Shown: positions 24,104-32,021 of the stretch, piece after piece
Layout: each line of letters opens with the position of its first letter
Position numbering within the stretch: the first letter of the stretch is position 1
NCBI GenBank assembly: GCA_903921725.1
Contig: CAIXRA010000067.1
Coordinates: forward strand, 1-55,152
Source of the DNA: an uncultured Lentisphaerota bacterium
GTDB lineage: Bacteria; Verrucomicrobiota; Lentisphaeria; Oligosphaerales; CAITYL01
Reading direction: 5' to 3'
DNA: 55,152 nucleotides
Program-made: the position numbers and the translations under genes
The notes under the pieces: generated by a model
What the model saw: only the letters and a program-made list of their open reading frames with translations
Databases searched by the model: none
What the model was told of the DNA's origin: nothing

Positions 24104-24916
24104 TTACAGGTTTTCCGCGGCGAAATTGACGGCGTTGGTGAACAGCTGGAGGCCGAGGCCATGCTCAGGCAGGACGCCCTCGAGCTTCTGCCGGGTCCAC
24201 TGCGGGTGGTTGAACGGCGAGAGGTACGCTTCCGGGTGCGGCATGAGGCCGAAGATGCGCCCGGTCGGGTCGCAGATGCCGGCGATGGAGTTGACGGAGC
24301 CGTTGGGGTTGTGCGGGAACTTGTCGGCCGGCTCGCCGGTCTCGGGGTCGGCGTAGCGCAGGCAGACGAGGTTCTGTGCCTCCAGCTCCTTGCGCAGCGC
24401 GGTGTCGCGCGGCACGAAGCGCCCCTCGCCGTGGCGGATCGGCAACGGCAGCAGGTCGATCCCCTTGGTGAAGACGCAGGGGGAGGCGGGGTTCGCCTTG
24501 AGCAGAATCCAGTCGTCACGGAAGGTGCCCTGTTCGTTCTGGGCAAGCGCGACCTGCTGTTCGAAGAGCTTCCCGCCGACGGCCGGGACAAGCCCCAGGC
24601 GCGTGATGGTCTGGAAGCCGTTGCAGATGCCGACGACCAGCCGGCCGTCGCGCACGAACGCCTCCAGCTCGGTGCGCATGCGGTACTTGATGCGGTTGGC
24701 AAAGACCGTTCCGGCGCCGATGTGGTCGCCGAACGAGAAGCCGCCGATGAAGGCGAGCATGTGGAACTCGCCGAGCTTGCGCTGTCCGTCGAGCAGGTCG
24801 TTGAGGTGCAGTGTCTCCGGAGTTGCGCCGGCCGCGCGGAACGCCGCAGCGGTCTCCTTCTCGCAGTTGAGGCCGAACCCGGTGATCACCAGTGCCTTGA
24901 CGTCTTTTTTGTTCAT
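24104..24916 (-). CDS. purQ: phosphoribosylformylglycinamidine synthase, glutaminase subunit
   Basis: 270 residues starting MNKKDVKALVITGFGLNCEK. Class I glutamine amidotransferase with nucleophile Cys98 in GICNGFQT and the C-terminal His/Glu in MPHPEAY. It supplies ammonia to PurL for conversion of FGAR to FGAM in purine synthesis. It is 64 bp downstream of purL in the same operon. AGGATCGG precedes the ATG. The length is nearer to the 260-residue PurQ type than to the 225-residue Bacillus type. Confidence 0.95.
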   Translation of the reverse strand: MNKKDVKALVITGFGLNCEKETAAAFRAAGATPETLHLNDLLDGQRKLGEFHMLAFIGGFSFGDHIGAGTVFANRIKYRMRTELEAFVRDGRLVVGICNGFQTITRLGLVPAVGGKLFEQQVALAQNEQGTFRDDWILLKANPASPCVFTKGIDLLPLPIRHGEGRFVPRDTALRKELEAQNLVCLRYADPETGEPADKFPHNPNGSVNSIAGICDPTGRIFGLMPHPEAYLSPFNHPQWTRQKLEGVLPEHGLGLQLFTNAVNFAAENL

Positions 24917-24980
24917 CGTGTGCCGATCCTGTTCAAGTGTCGCCCCGGTTACGCACCGGCGGGAGGATTTTCCTTGCGTC

Positions 24981-27953
24981 TCAGATGCCGTCCAGTGTCT
25001 TCGTGTAGGCGGTGGTCGCCTCGCCGATGTGGACGGAGCACAGGGGCTTTTTCGGTCCGTTTTGCAGGGCAAGCCGGCGTTCGAGCGTGACCGTACCCAC
25101 GCAGGCGAACGGGATGCCAGCCAGCAGCCTCTCAAACTTCTCGCGGTTCTCCGGCGCGATGGTGGCGACGAAGCGGCTGTTGCTCTCGGAGAAGAGAACC
25201 TCCGCGGGCGTCATGCCTTCTTCGGCCGGAATCAGCCTCACATCAACGTCGAGTCCCAGGTTGCCGCCCATGGCGACCTTCGCAAAGCCCACGCCGAGCC
25301 CGCCGAACACCGGCGTGTGCAGCGAATGGCAGAGTTCCTGGCCGGTGGCGAGGCTCACCTTGCGGTAGGTCGCGAGCGCCTCATCGGGGCGTACGGTCGG
25401 GACGCTGTTGCCGGTGGCGCCGAGAAGCGCGTAGAACTCGCTGCCGCCCAACTCTTTGCGCGTCATGCCGATGACGTACACCAGGTCGCCGTAGCGCTTG
25501 GCGTCGAGCGTGACGGCCTTGCGGATGTCCTGCATCTTGGCGATGGTCGAGAAGAGCACGGTCGGCGGGATTGAGATTTTGCGTCCGCCCTTGGTGCTGT
25601 CGTTCTTCATCGAGTCCTTGCCGGAGACGCAGGGCACGTTGTAGGCGTTGCACAGGTTGTACAGCGCCTGGTTGGCGCGCACGAGCTGGGCGCACTTGTA
25701 CTCGCCGTCGGGCGTCTTCGGCCCCTGCACCGGATCCGGCCAGCAGAAGTTGTCGAGGCCGGCGATATGCCCCAGGCTGCCGCCGACCGCGATGGTGCGG
25801 CGCACGGCCATGTCGATCGACGAGGTCATCATGTGGTAGGTGTCGATGTCGGAGTAGCGCGGCGCAATGCCGGTGGCCAGGATGACACCTTCCGTGGTCA
25901 GCGGCTCGACCATCGAGACGGTCGCGTCGGAGGCGATGTTGTTCTTCACGCCGACAAACGGCTTGATGACGCTCAGCCCCTTGACCTCGTGGTCATACTG
26001 CCGGCACTTGAACTCGCCCGAGCAGACATTGAGGCTGGCGAGCAGCTTCTTGACCGTCTCGCCGATGTCCAGGTCTTTCGGGATGACCGGTTCGGGGAAT
26101 TTCGGCGGCGTCCACTTCGCCTTCAGCTTGAGCTGCGGCGCGCCGTCGTGCAGGAACGGGATGGAAAGCTTGGCGATGGTCTTCCCCTGCCAGGTGGCGT
26201 GCAGGAAGCCGGAATTGGTGAACGTGCCGAGCACGGTCGCCTCGACGTTGCGGCGCTTGGCCAGCGCCAGGAACGCCTCGATCTTCTCCGGCTGCACGGC
26301 GAAACTCATGCGCTCCTGTGCCTCGGAAACGAAGATTTCCCACGGCTGCAGCCCCGCATACTTCAGCGGCGCGTTGGCCAGCTCGACGTCGCAGCCGCCG
26401 CACAGCCCGGACATCTCGCCGAAGCTGGAGGAAAGCCCGCCCGCGCCGTTGTCGGTGATGAAACGGTACAACCCTTGGTCGCGCGCCTCCAGCAGGAAGT
26501 CGCCCATGATCTTCTGCGTGATCGGGTCGCCGATCTGCACCGCCTGCACCGGCGAATCCTTGTGCAGCTCCTCGCTGGAGAAGGTCGCGCCGTGGATGCC
26601 GTCCTTGCCGATTCGCCCGCCGCACATCACGGCCAGGTCGCCCGGCAGGATTTTCTTCTTCTCGGAGGCTTCGCCGCAGATTGCGATCGGCAGCGTGCCG
26701 ACCGTGCCGCAGTACACCAGCGGCTTTCCGAGGTAGCGCGGATCGAAATATTCCCAGCCGATCATGTACGGGATGCCACTTTGGTTGCCGCCGTCGATCA
26801 CGCCCTTGTGCACCTGGTCGCGCAGGCGCCGCGGATGGAACAGCCCTTCCGGCACATCCTCCTGCGCGGTGAACGGCGAGCCGAAGCAGTAGCCCCAGAC
26901 GTTGAAAAGCAGGTTCGCGCCCTTGCCCGTGCCCATCGGGTCGCGGTTCACGCCCACGATGCCCGTCATCGCGCCGCCGTACGGATCCAGCGCGGTCGGG
27001 CTGTTGTGCGTCTCCGCCTTGTACACGAGGTGCAGTTTCTCGTTGAAGCGGATCACGCCGGCGTTATCATGGAACACGCTCACCAGCCAGTTGACGCGCT
27101 GCCCGATCTCCTCGGTGCTGCGGCGGATGAAGCTCTTGAACAGGTTGTCGATCGTTTGCGACTTGCCGGTGACCGTGTCGGTGTACTCGATCTTGGCGGC
27201 GAAAATTTTGTGTTTGCAGTGCTCGGACCAGGTCTGTGCCAGCACCTCCAGCTCGAGGTCGGTCGGGTCGGGCGGCAGGCCGATGGCGAGGCGCGCCGGC
27301 TTCTGGCTGCGGAAATAGCCCTGGATCGCCTTCATCTCCTCCAGCGTCAGCGCCAGCGTGCCTTCGCGGCTGATGCGTTCCAGCTCGGCGTCCGGCACTT
27401 CCAGGCAGATCGTGCGGACCTCGGGCGGCGCGTGGTCGGTGACCACCGGCCGGTTCTGCGGCATCCCTTTTTCCCGCACCTCGGCGGCGGCAAGCACCGC
27501 CGTGTTCTGGATCAGGTCGTTCGCCAGCAGGCCGCCGCCGAGGCGCTTCATGTCGTCGCCCGTCAGCTTCGCACCGCGCACCAGGTATTCGACGGAGGAA
27601 TAGACCTCCTCGTCCCCGCGCAGCGGACGCCCGAGGATGTCGGCGATGGCCGCGCGCGCGCTCCGCGCCACGTTGTCCGTCACGCCCGGACGGAACCCGA
27701 CTGACAGCACCCAGTTCGTGCCCGCCGCCGGCTTCGTCTCGCCGACCACGCCCGACTGGATTACCGGGTTGGTGAAGGCGTTGAGGATTTCCTGCGCCTG
27801 CTCCGGCGCGCACTCCACAAACAGCGAATAGACGTCGCGCGTCGCAATGGCATCCACCGGAAGATGAAGGAATTCCTTCGCCTGGTGGACGGTGTGCTGG
27901 CCGCGGGGATCGGTCTCCCCCTGGCGGACGGAAATCTCAAGCCGGTAGTACAT
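24981..27953 (-). CDS. purL: phosphoribosylformylglycinamidine synthase, PurS-PurL fusion
   Basis: 990 residues from ATG 27951-27953. The N-terminal ~75 residues (MYYRLEISVRQGETDPRGQH, then an FVECAPEQAQEILNAF segment) look like PurS. These are followed by a linker domain and the AIRS-like catalytic halves: TWSEHCKHKIF, KAETHNSPTALDPYGGA, TDNGAGGLSSSFGEM and PCVSGKDSMKND. It lacks the C-terminal glutaminase domain, which is supplied by separate purQ immediately downstream. This is an intermediate layout between the three-subunit and single-chain enzymes. A candidate promoter lies about 75 bp upstream. Confidence 0.94.
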   Translation of the reverse strand: MYYRLEISVRQGETDPRGQHTVHQAKEFLHLPVDAIATRDVYSLFVECAPEQAQEILNAFTNPVIQSGVVGETKPAAGTNWVLSVGFRPGVTDNVARSARAAIADILGRPLRGDEEVYSSVEYLVRGAKLTGDDMKRLGGGLLANDLIQNTAVLAAAEVREKGMPQNRPVVTDHAPPEVRTICLEVPDAELERISREGTLALTLEEMKAIQGYFRSQKPARLAIGLPPDPTDLELEVLAQTWSEHCKHKIFAAKIEYTDTVTGKSQTIDNLFKSFIRRSTEEIGQRVNWLVSVFHDNAGVIRFNEKLHLVYKAETHNSPTALDPYGGAMTGIVGVNRDPMGTGKGANLLFNVWGYCFGSPFTAQEDVPEGLFHPRRLRDQVHKGVIDGGNQSGIPYMIGWEYFDPRYLGKPLVYCGTVGTLPIAICGEASEKKKILPGDLAVMCGGRIGKDGIHGATFSSEELHKDSPVQAVQIGDPITQKIMGDFLLEARDQGLYRFITDNGAGGLSSSFGEMSGLCGGCDVELANAPLKYAGLQPWEIFVSEAQERMSFAVQPEKIEAFLALAKRRNVEATVLGTFTNSGFLHATWQGKTIAKLSIPFLHDGAPQLKLKAKWTPPKFPEPVIPKDLDIGETVKKLLASLNVCSGEFKCRQYDHEVKGLSVIKPFVGVKNNIASDATVSMVEPLTTEGVILATGIAPRYSDIDTYHMMTSSIDMAVRRTIAVGGSLGHIAGLDNFCWPDPVQGPKTPDGEYKCAQLVRANQALYNLCNAYNVPCVSGKDSMKNDSTKGGRKISIPPTVLFSTIAKMQDIRKAVTLDAKRYGDLVYVIGMTRKELGGSEFYALLGATGNSVPTVRPDEALATYRKVSLATGQELCHSLHTPVFGGLGVGFAKVAMGGNLGLDVDVRLIPAEEGMTPAEVLFSESNSRFVATIAPENREKFERLLAGIPFACVGTVTLERRLALQNGPKKPLCSVHIGEATTAYTKTLDGI

Positions 27954-28025
27954 GTCGTTGGCCCCGTGTTCGCGCTTGCGCTGGACGTTGTTTTCCAAAA
28001 CGCCGAAAAGATGAAAAAGCGGTAA

Positions 28026-28053
28026 ACTATAACGCAACTTTCCGCGCTTTCAC
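28026..28053 (-). promoter_or_regulatory. candidate purL promoter
   Basis: Minus strand: GTGAAA (-35, 28048-28053), 16-bp spacer, TATAGT (-10, 28026-28031). A start near 28019 gives a leader of about 65 nt. Judged by consensus only. Confidence 0.45.
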
Positions 28054-28250
28054 GCGGGCGCGAGGGAGGCGGGGCCGCCCGCACGGCCTCATGCCGGGCC
28101 AGCCGGAAGCGCGCGAGGCTGGCTTTAGGGCGCGGCGGCCGTGGCCGCCTTCTCTGCCGCCGGTCAGGATCTGGGGATTCCTTCTCTCCTGAATGTGTTT
28201 CCGCGGGTCCATGAAGAAGGAGGACTCCAGGGCTCTTCCTTCCAGAGAAC

Positions 28251-28280
28251 AAAAAAGCACGGCCGGTTTCCCGGTCGTGC
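28251..28280 (-). terminator. terminator after thrS-infC-rpmI-rplT cluster
   Basis: Stem GCACGGCCGG (28257-28266) / CCGGTCGTGC (28271-28280) with a four-base loop. On the minus strand it is followed by a T6 run (28251-28256). It also has a T5 run on the plus strand, so it may act bidirectionally. Confidence 0.85.
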
Positions 28281-28309
28281 CTTTTTGCCTCTCACATCGA
28301 AATCCGGCC

Positions 28310-28654
28310 TTAGGCCTTGGCGATTTCGAGGAGCTTGGCGAACGCTTCGACATCGTTGACGGCGATTTCGGCGAGCGCCTTGCGGTCGAGGGTGATGTTC
28401 GCCTTCTTGAGGCCGGCGATGAAGCGGCTGTACATCGTGCCGTTGGCGCGGCAGGCGGCGTTGATGCGGACGGTCCAGAGGCAGCGGTAGGCGCGCTTCT
28501 TCTGGCGGCGGCCGGTGTAGGCCATCGCGTTGGCGCGGTCCACGGCCTTGAAGGCCTGGCGGATCCAGACGTTGCGGTTGTTCTGGAAACCCTTGGCGCG
28601 GTCCAGTACGCGTTTGCGGCGGGCGCGTGATGCGGGTGCGTTTGTTGCTCTCAT
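28310..28654 (-). CDS. rplT: 50S ribosomal protein L20
   Basis: 114 residues, very basic, with the family motif GRRQKKRAYRCLWTVRINAA and the N-terminal ARRKRVLDRAKGFQNNRN. L20 binds 23S rRNA early in assembly and in many bacteria represses the infC-rpmI-rplT mRNA. It is the last gene of the cluster, followed by a terminator. GGAG lies about ten bases before the ATG. Confidence 0.97.
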   Translation of the reverse strand: MRATNAPASRARRKRVLDRAKGFQNNRNVWIRQAFKAVDRANAMAYTGRRQKKRAYRCLWTVRINAACRANGTMYSRFIAGLKKANITLDRKALAEIAVNDVEAFAKLLEIAKA

Positions 28655-28717
28655 GTGAGTCTCACTCCATCCACTGTGGAAATCTGCATGCCGGTCGGCC
28701 GGATTCCCGGTTTTTTG

Positions 28718-28921
28718 TTACTTCAAGCCGTACGGCAACGAATGCTTGACCATCGTTTCGCTGGTGGAATCGAGAGCCTTGTCCTGGCCCAGATTCATCT
28801 TGCGCTTGGCCGTCTTGTGTCCGTTCAGGTGGCGGCAACCAGCCTGCTTGCGCACAAACTTGCCGGTGGCCGTCTGTTTGACGCGCTTGGCCACGCATTT
28901 GCGGGTCTTCATCTTCGGCAT
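28718..28921 (-). CDS. rpmI: 50S ribosomal protein L35
   Basis: 67 residues starting MPKMKTRKCVAKRVKQTATG, typical of L35 with an added Cys at residue 9. GAGGA lies seven bases upstream of the ATG. It sits between infC and rplT in the conserved order. Confidence 0.96.
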   Translation of the reverse strand: MPKMKTRKCVAKRVKQTATGKFVRKQAGCRHLNGHKTAKRKMNLGQDKALDSTSETMVKHSLPYGLK

Positions 28922-28944
28922 GGCTCTATCCTCTTTTCTCTAGA

Positions 28945-29469
28945 TTACTGCTTATTCTTGGCGCCCGGCGCCATGAACGTGATGATGCTCGGCCCCATGC
29001 GGCGCAACGGCGTTTCGGGACTGCCGCAGAGCGCAAGTTCCGCCACGATCCGCTCCATGACCCTCATGCCCAGATCGGCATGCGCCATTTCGCGACCACG
29101 GAAAAACATGGAAAGCTTTACTTTACATCCCTTTTGAAGGAATTCAACGGCATGTCCCTTTTTCACCTGAAAGTCATTCTCTTTGATGTTCGGGTGGAAC
29201 TTCAGCTCCTTGACCTTGACGTGAACCTGCTTCTTGCGGGCTTCCTTCTGCTTCTTGGCCTCGGCGTACTGGAACTTGCCGAAGTCCATGATCCGGCATA
29301 CCGGGGGCGCGGCGGTCGCGGCCATTTCAACCAAATCGAGTGCGGACGCGCGAGCCCGGTCGCAGGCCTGGGGGAAGGTCACCACTCCGAGCTGTTCGTT
29401 GTTCTCGTCAATAAGGCGCACCTGCTTGCCGCTCAGGTGTCTGTCATTCGGAAATACTACGCGTGCGAT
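28945..29469 (-). CDS. infC: translation initiation factor IF-3 (ATC start)
   Basis: About 174 residues. The body matches IF-3: VRLIDENNEQLGVV, then PPVCRIMDFGKFQYAEAKKQ, a central basic linker, KVKELKFHPNIKENDF, and VKLSMFFRGREMAH. No ATG, GTG or TTG is suitably placed. A strong AGGAGGG lies seven bases before ATC at 29467-29469, giving IARVVFPNDRHLSGKQVRLI as the N-terminus. IF-3 genes characteristically use AUU/AUC/AUA starts, which let IF-3 repress its own translation by rejecting non-canonical start codons. The frame is also open upstream to 29553 but without family-like sequence. Confidence 0.95.
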   Translation of the reverse strand: MARVVFPNDRHLSGKQVRLIDENNEQLGVVTFPQACDRARASALDLVEMAATAAPPVCRIMDFGKFQYAEAKKQKEARKKQVHVKVKELKFHPNIKENDFQVKKGHAVEFLQKGCKVKLSMFFRGREMAHADLGMRVMERIVAELALCGSPETPLRRMGPSIITFMAPGAKNKQ

Positions 29470-29647
29470 GGCTGCACCCTCCTGTTGGGCCGCGGCGCGG
29501 ACTATCCGCCTCCACCAGCCTGCCTGACCCCGTGTCCCCGATACCGGACACAACTAAAACTTTGTACTGTATCGCGACAATCCGGCAACGCAAGCCCGCG
29601 GCCGCCGGCCACCACCGGCGGGAGGTGGCTGCGGGGCGCGCCGGACG

Positions 29648-31384
29648 TTATTTCTTTTCGCGGATGTCGGCGGCGAGGCGGGCCTTGAAGTCGGCCAGCG
29701 GCATCGCGCCGAGTTCGCCGTCTGAACGGCTGCGCACCGCGACCGTGCCGGACTCGGCCTCGCGTCCGCCCACGACGAGCATGTACGGGACGCGGTCCCG
29801 GCGGGCGCGGCTGATCTTGGGGCCGATTGTCCCGGGGTCGCGATCCACATCGACCCGGACATCGTCGCTACGCAGTTCGGCGGCGACTTGGTCGGCGTAG
29901 GCGATGAACTCCTCCTTGACGGGCAGGACGCGGATCTGCTCGGGGGCGAGCCAGACGGGGAAGGCGCCGGCGTAATGCTCGGTGAGCACGCCGAAGAAGC
30001 GCTCCAGCGAACCGAGCAGCGCGCGGTGGACCATGTAAGGGCGGTGCTTGAGGCCGTCGGCGGCGACGTAGGTCATGTCGAAGCGTTCCGGCAGGTTGAA
30101 GTCGAACTGGATGGTCGAGGTCTGCCATTCGCGGCCGATGGCGTCCTTGATCTTCAGGTCGATCTTCGGGCCGTAGAACGCGCCGCCGCCCTCGTCCACC
30201 TCGTAGGGGATGCCTTCCTTCTCGAGCGCGGCGACCAGGCTTTTCTGCGCCTGCTCCCAGCGCGCCGGTTCGCCGACCGCCTTTTCGGGACGGGTGGCGA
30301 GGTAGGCCTTGATCTCCGGGAAGCCGAAGCATTTCCAGATGTAGAGGCTGAAGCGAAGCACTTCGGCGATCTCCGACTCGATCTGCTCGGGGGTGCAGAT
30401 GATGTGCGCGTCGTCCTGGGTGAAGCCGCGGACGCGGAGCAGGCCGTGGAGAACGCCGCCCTTCTCGAAGCGGTACACGGTGCCGAGTTCGGCCCAGCGC
30501 AGCGGCAGCTCGCGGTAGGAGCGGTTGCGGCTTTGGTAGACCTCGATGTGGAACGGGCAGTTCATCGGCTTGGCGTAGTAGTCGCAGCCTTCGATCTCCA
30601 TCGGCGCGTACATGGCGTCCTTGTAGAACTCCAGGTGGCCGCTGGTCTGCCAGAGGTTCGCCTTGCCGACATGCGGGGTGAACAGCATCTCGTAGCCGTT
30701 CCGGTAATGCTCGGCGCGCCAGAAATTCTCGATGTTGTAGCGGATGCGGGCGCCTTTCGGGTGCCAGAGGATCAGGCCGGGGCCGACGTTCTCGCTGGTG
30801 CTGAACAGGTCCAGCTCCTTGCCGAGCTTGCGGTGGTCGCGCTTCTTCGCCTCCTCGATGGCGGCGAGGTAGGCGTCCAGCTCCTTCTGCGTGGCGAAAG
30901 CGGTGCCGTAGATGCGCTGCAGCATCGGGTTCGTCTCCTTGCCGCGGAAGTAGGAGCCGGCGATGGAGAGGAGCTTGACGGCGCCGACCTGGCCGCTGTG
31001 CTCGACGTGCGGGCCGCGGCAGAGGTCGGCGAACTCGCCGACCTGATAGAAGGAGATGGCGTCGCCCTCGGGGATGTCCGCCAGGCGCTCGAGCTTGAAG
31101 GTCTGTGCACGGGACTTCAGCAGCGACTCCGCCTCGGCGCGGGTGAACTCCCGGCGCACGAACGGCAGTTTCTGGCAGATCATGCCGCGGATCTTTTTCT
31201 CGATGGTCTCAAGGTCTTCCGGCGTGAACCGGTGCTCGGTGTCGAAGTCGTAGTAGAACCCGTCGGCGGTCGCGGGACCGATGTCGAAACGGGTGCCGGG
31301 GTAGAGCTCCTGGACGGCGGCCGCCATCAGGTGCGCGGCGCTGTGCCGCAGGGTCGAGAGGTCGAATGTCACTTTCTCAGCCAT
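29648..31384 (-). CDS. thrS: threonyl-tRNA synthetase lacking the TGS domain
   Basis: 578 residues from ATG 31382-31384 (MAEKVTFDLSTLRHSAAHLM), with GGAG eight bases upstream. The editing (N2) domain keeps HSAAHLM. The class II core has the zinc-binding MNCPFHIEVY, motif 2 region RVRGFTQDDAHIIC and motif 3 (a HRALLGSLERFF stretch). The anticodon-binding domain follows. The usual N-terminal TGS domain of about 60 residues is absent: the frame opens directly at the editing domain. It is the promoter-proximal gene of the thrS-infC-rpmI-rplT cluster. Confidence 0.95.
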   Translation of the reverse strand: MAEKVTFDLSTLRHSAAHLMAAAVQELYPGTRFDIGPATADGFYYDFDTEHRFTPEDLETIEKKIRGMICQKLPFVRREFTRAEAESLLKSRAQTFKLERLADIPEGDAISFYQVGEFADLCRGPHVEHSGQVGAVKLLSIAGSYFRGKETNPMLQRIYGTAFATQKELDAYLAAIEEAKKRDHRKLGKELDLFSTSENVGPGLILWHPKGARIRYNIENFWRAEHYRNGYEMLFTPHVGKANLWQTSGHLEFYKDAMYAPMEIEGCDYYAKPMNCPFHIEVYQSRNRSYRELPLRWAELGTVYRFEKGGVLHGLLRVRGFTQDDAHIICTPEQIESEIAEVLRFSLYIWKCFGFPEIKAYLATRPEKAVGEPARWEQAQKSLVAALEKEGIPYEVDEGGGAFYGPKIDLKIKDAIGREWQTSTIQFDFNLPERFDMTYVAADGLKHRPYMVHRALLGSLERFFGVLTEHYAGAFPVWLAPEQIRVLPVKEEFIAYADQVAAELRSDDVRVDVDRDPGTIGPKISRARRDRVPYMLVVGGREAESGTVAVRSRSDGELGAMPLADFKARLAADIREKK

Positions 31385-31813
31385 GGTCAGTTCTCCAGGG
31401 CGGCGCAACGATCGCCACCCCCTGATGTGGGCGAAACCGGAAATAGAACTGGAATGTGAACAGAAGACGCAAAGGCGCAAAGAAAAACAAAGCCAGGGAA
31501 GGCTTCTTACACCAAGATGCATGGGACCATGCCTGCCGCCAAATCCCGCTTTTCCGCCCTTCCTTTGCGTCTTTGCGTCTTCTGTTCAATCCTTTTCCGG
31601 TTTTTGCCCGTTTGTTTGTTGCCCGGCCTCACCCCGGCGCGCACGCAGGATACGCATGAACCGCCTTTTGCGCGCGCCGCGGACAGCCGGCACGATGGAA
31701 AGCGGCAAATATAACACCGCGCGGGGAAGTCGGCGGCTCCTCCCGCCTATCCGCCGCCCCGGTTTCCTCCTTGCTTTTGACCCCCTTGATGCCATATTTG
31801 ACGCCGCTCCGGG
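31385..31813. other. thrS upstream region containing a long inverted repeat
   Basis: 429 bp between thrS (minus) and tRNA-Ile2 (plus). It is dominated by an inverted-repeat element (31458-31587). The thrS promoter should lie here but none is obvious. No T-box or gene was recognised. Confidence 0.5.
31458..31587. repeat. 25-bp inverted repeat element (ACGCAAAGGCGCAAAG type)
   Basis: Arms at 31458-31482 and 31563-31587 are reverse complements with one mismatch. The core motif is GACGCAAAGGCGCAAAG. The 80-bp loop has its own short palindrome (CATGGGACCATG). This repeat type is familiar from intergenic regions of PVC-group genomes (recall, not searched). Confidence 0.8.
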
Positions 31814-31889
31814 GGGCCCGTAGCTCAGCGGTTAGAGCAGGAAACTCATAATTTCTTGGTCGCTGGTTCGAACCCAGCCGGGCCTACCA
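31814..31889 (+). tRNA. tRNA-Ile2 (CAU anticodon)
   Basis: 76 nt including an encoded CCA. Acceptor GGGCCCG pairs with CGGGCCT (one G-U). Anticodon loop is CTCATAA. CAU could mean Met, but the D-arm (TAGCTCAGCGGTTAGAGCAG) and the TTGGTCGCTGGTTCGAA stretch follow E. coli tRNA-Ile2 almost base for base, and initiator features are absent. It is therefore likely the lysidine-modified isoleucine tRNA reading AUA. Confidence 0.85.
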
Positions 31890-31905
31890 GCATAAACTAA
31901 ACATG

Positions 31906-31989
31906 GGTTCCAGGGTTCACGGTTGCTCGGTTCGGCGGTTGAAGCATCCGCCCCCAACCGTGAACCACTGAACCGTGAACCCTGGAACC
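31906..31989. repeat. 19-bp perfect inverted repeat beside tRNA
   Basis: GGTTCCAGGGTTCACGGTT (31906-31924) and its exact complement (31971-31989), with a further AACCGTGAACC inside. It starts 17 bp after the tRNA and ends 32 bp before the RdgC-like start, so it could also act as a transcriptional hairpin. Confidence 0.85.
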
Positions 31990-32021
31990 TTCAAACCGCC
32001 CACCCCTCTCCGGAGTTTCCA

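Larger units (their letters stand above)
27954..28309. other. purL upstream region
   Basis: 356 bp between purL and rplT, both on the minus strand. It holds the rplT terminator at its right side, the purL promoter candidate at its left, and a GC-rich middle with short inverted repeats such as GGCGGCCGTGGCCGCC. No gene and no recognisable purine riboswitch were found. Confidence 0.5.

Noticed and set aside
23923..24702. N-terminal extension of the YmdB-like gene across purQ
   Set aside because: Sequence before MKILMIG is antisense-like and overlaps purQ in another frame; the family begins at MKILMIGDIVG.
25767..27704. 645-codon plus-strand frame opposite purL
   Set aside because: Antisense shadow; no start site with a Shine-Dalgarno and no family-like sequence.
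29888..31459. 523-codon plus-strand frame opposite thrS
   Set aside because: Mirror of thrS codon usage with no recognisable motif.
31456..31659. Short basic open frames in the thrS upstream region
   Set aside because: They simply translate the inverted-repeat DNA; no Shine-Dalgarno or conserved sequence.
31814..31889. tRNA-Met call from CAU anticodon
   Set aside because: D-arm, variable and T-arm sequence follow tRNA-Ile2, and initiator features are missing.
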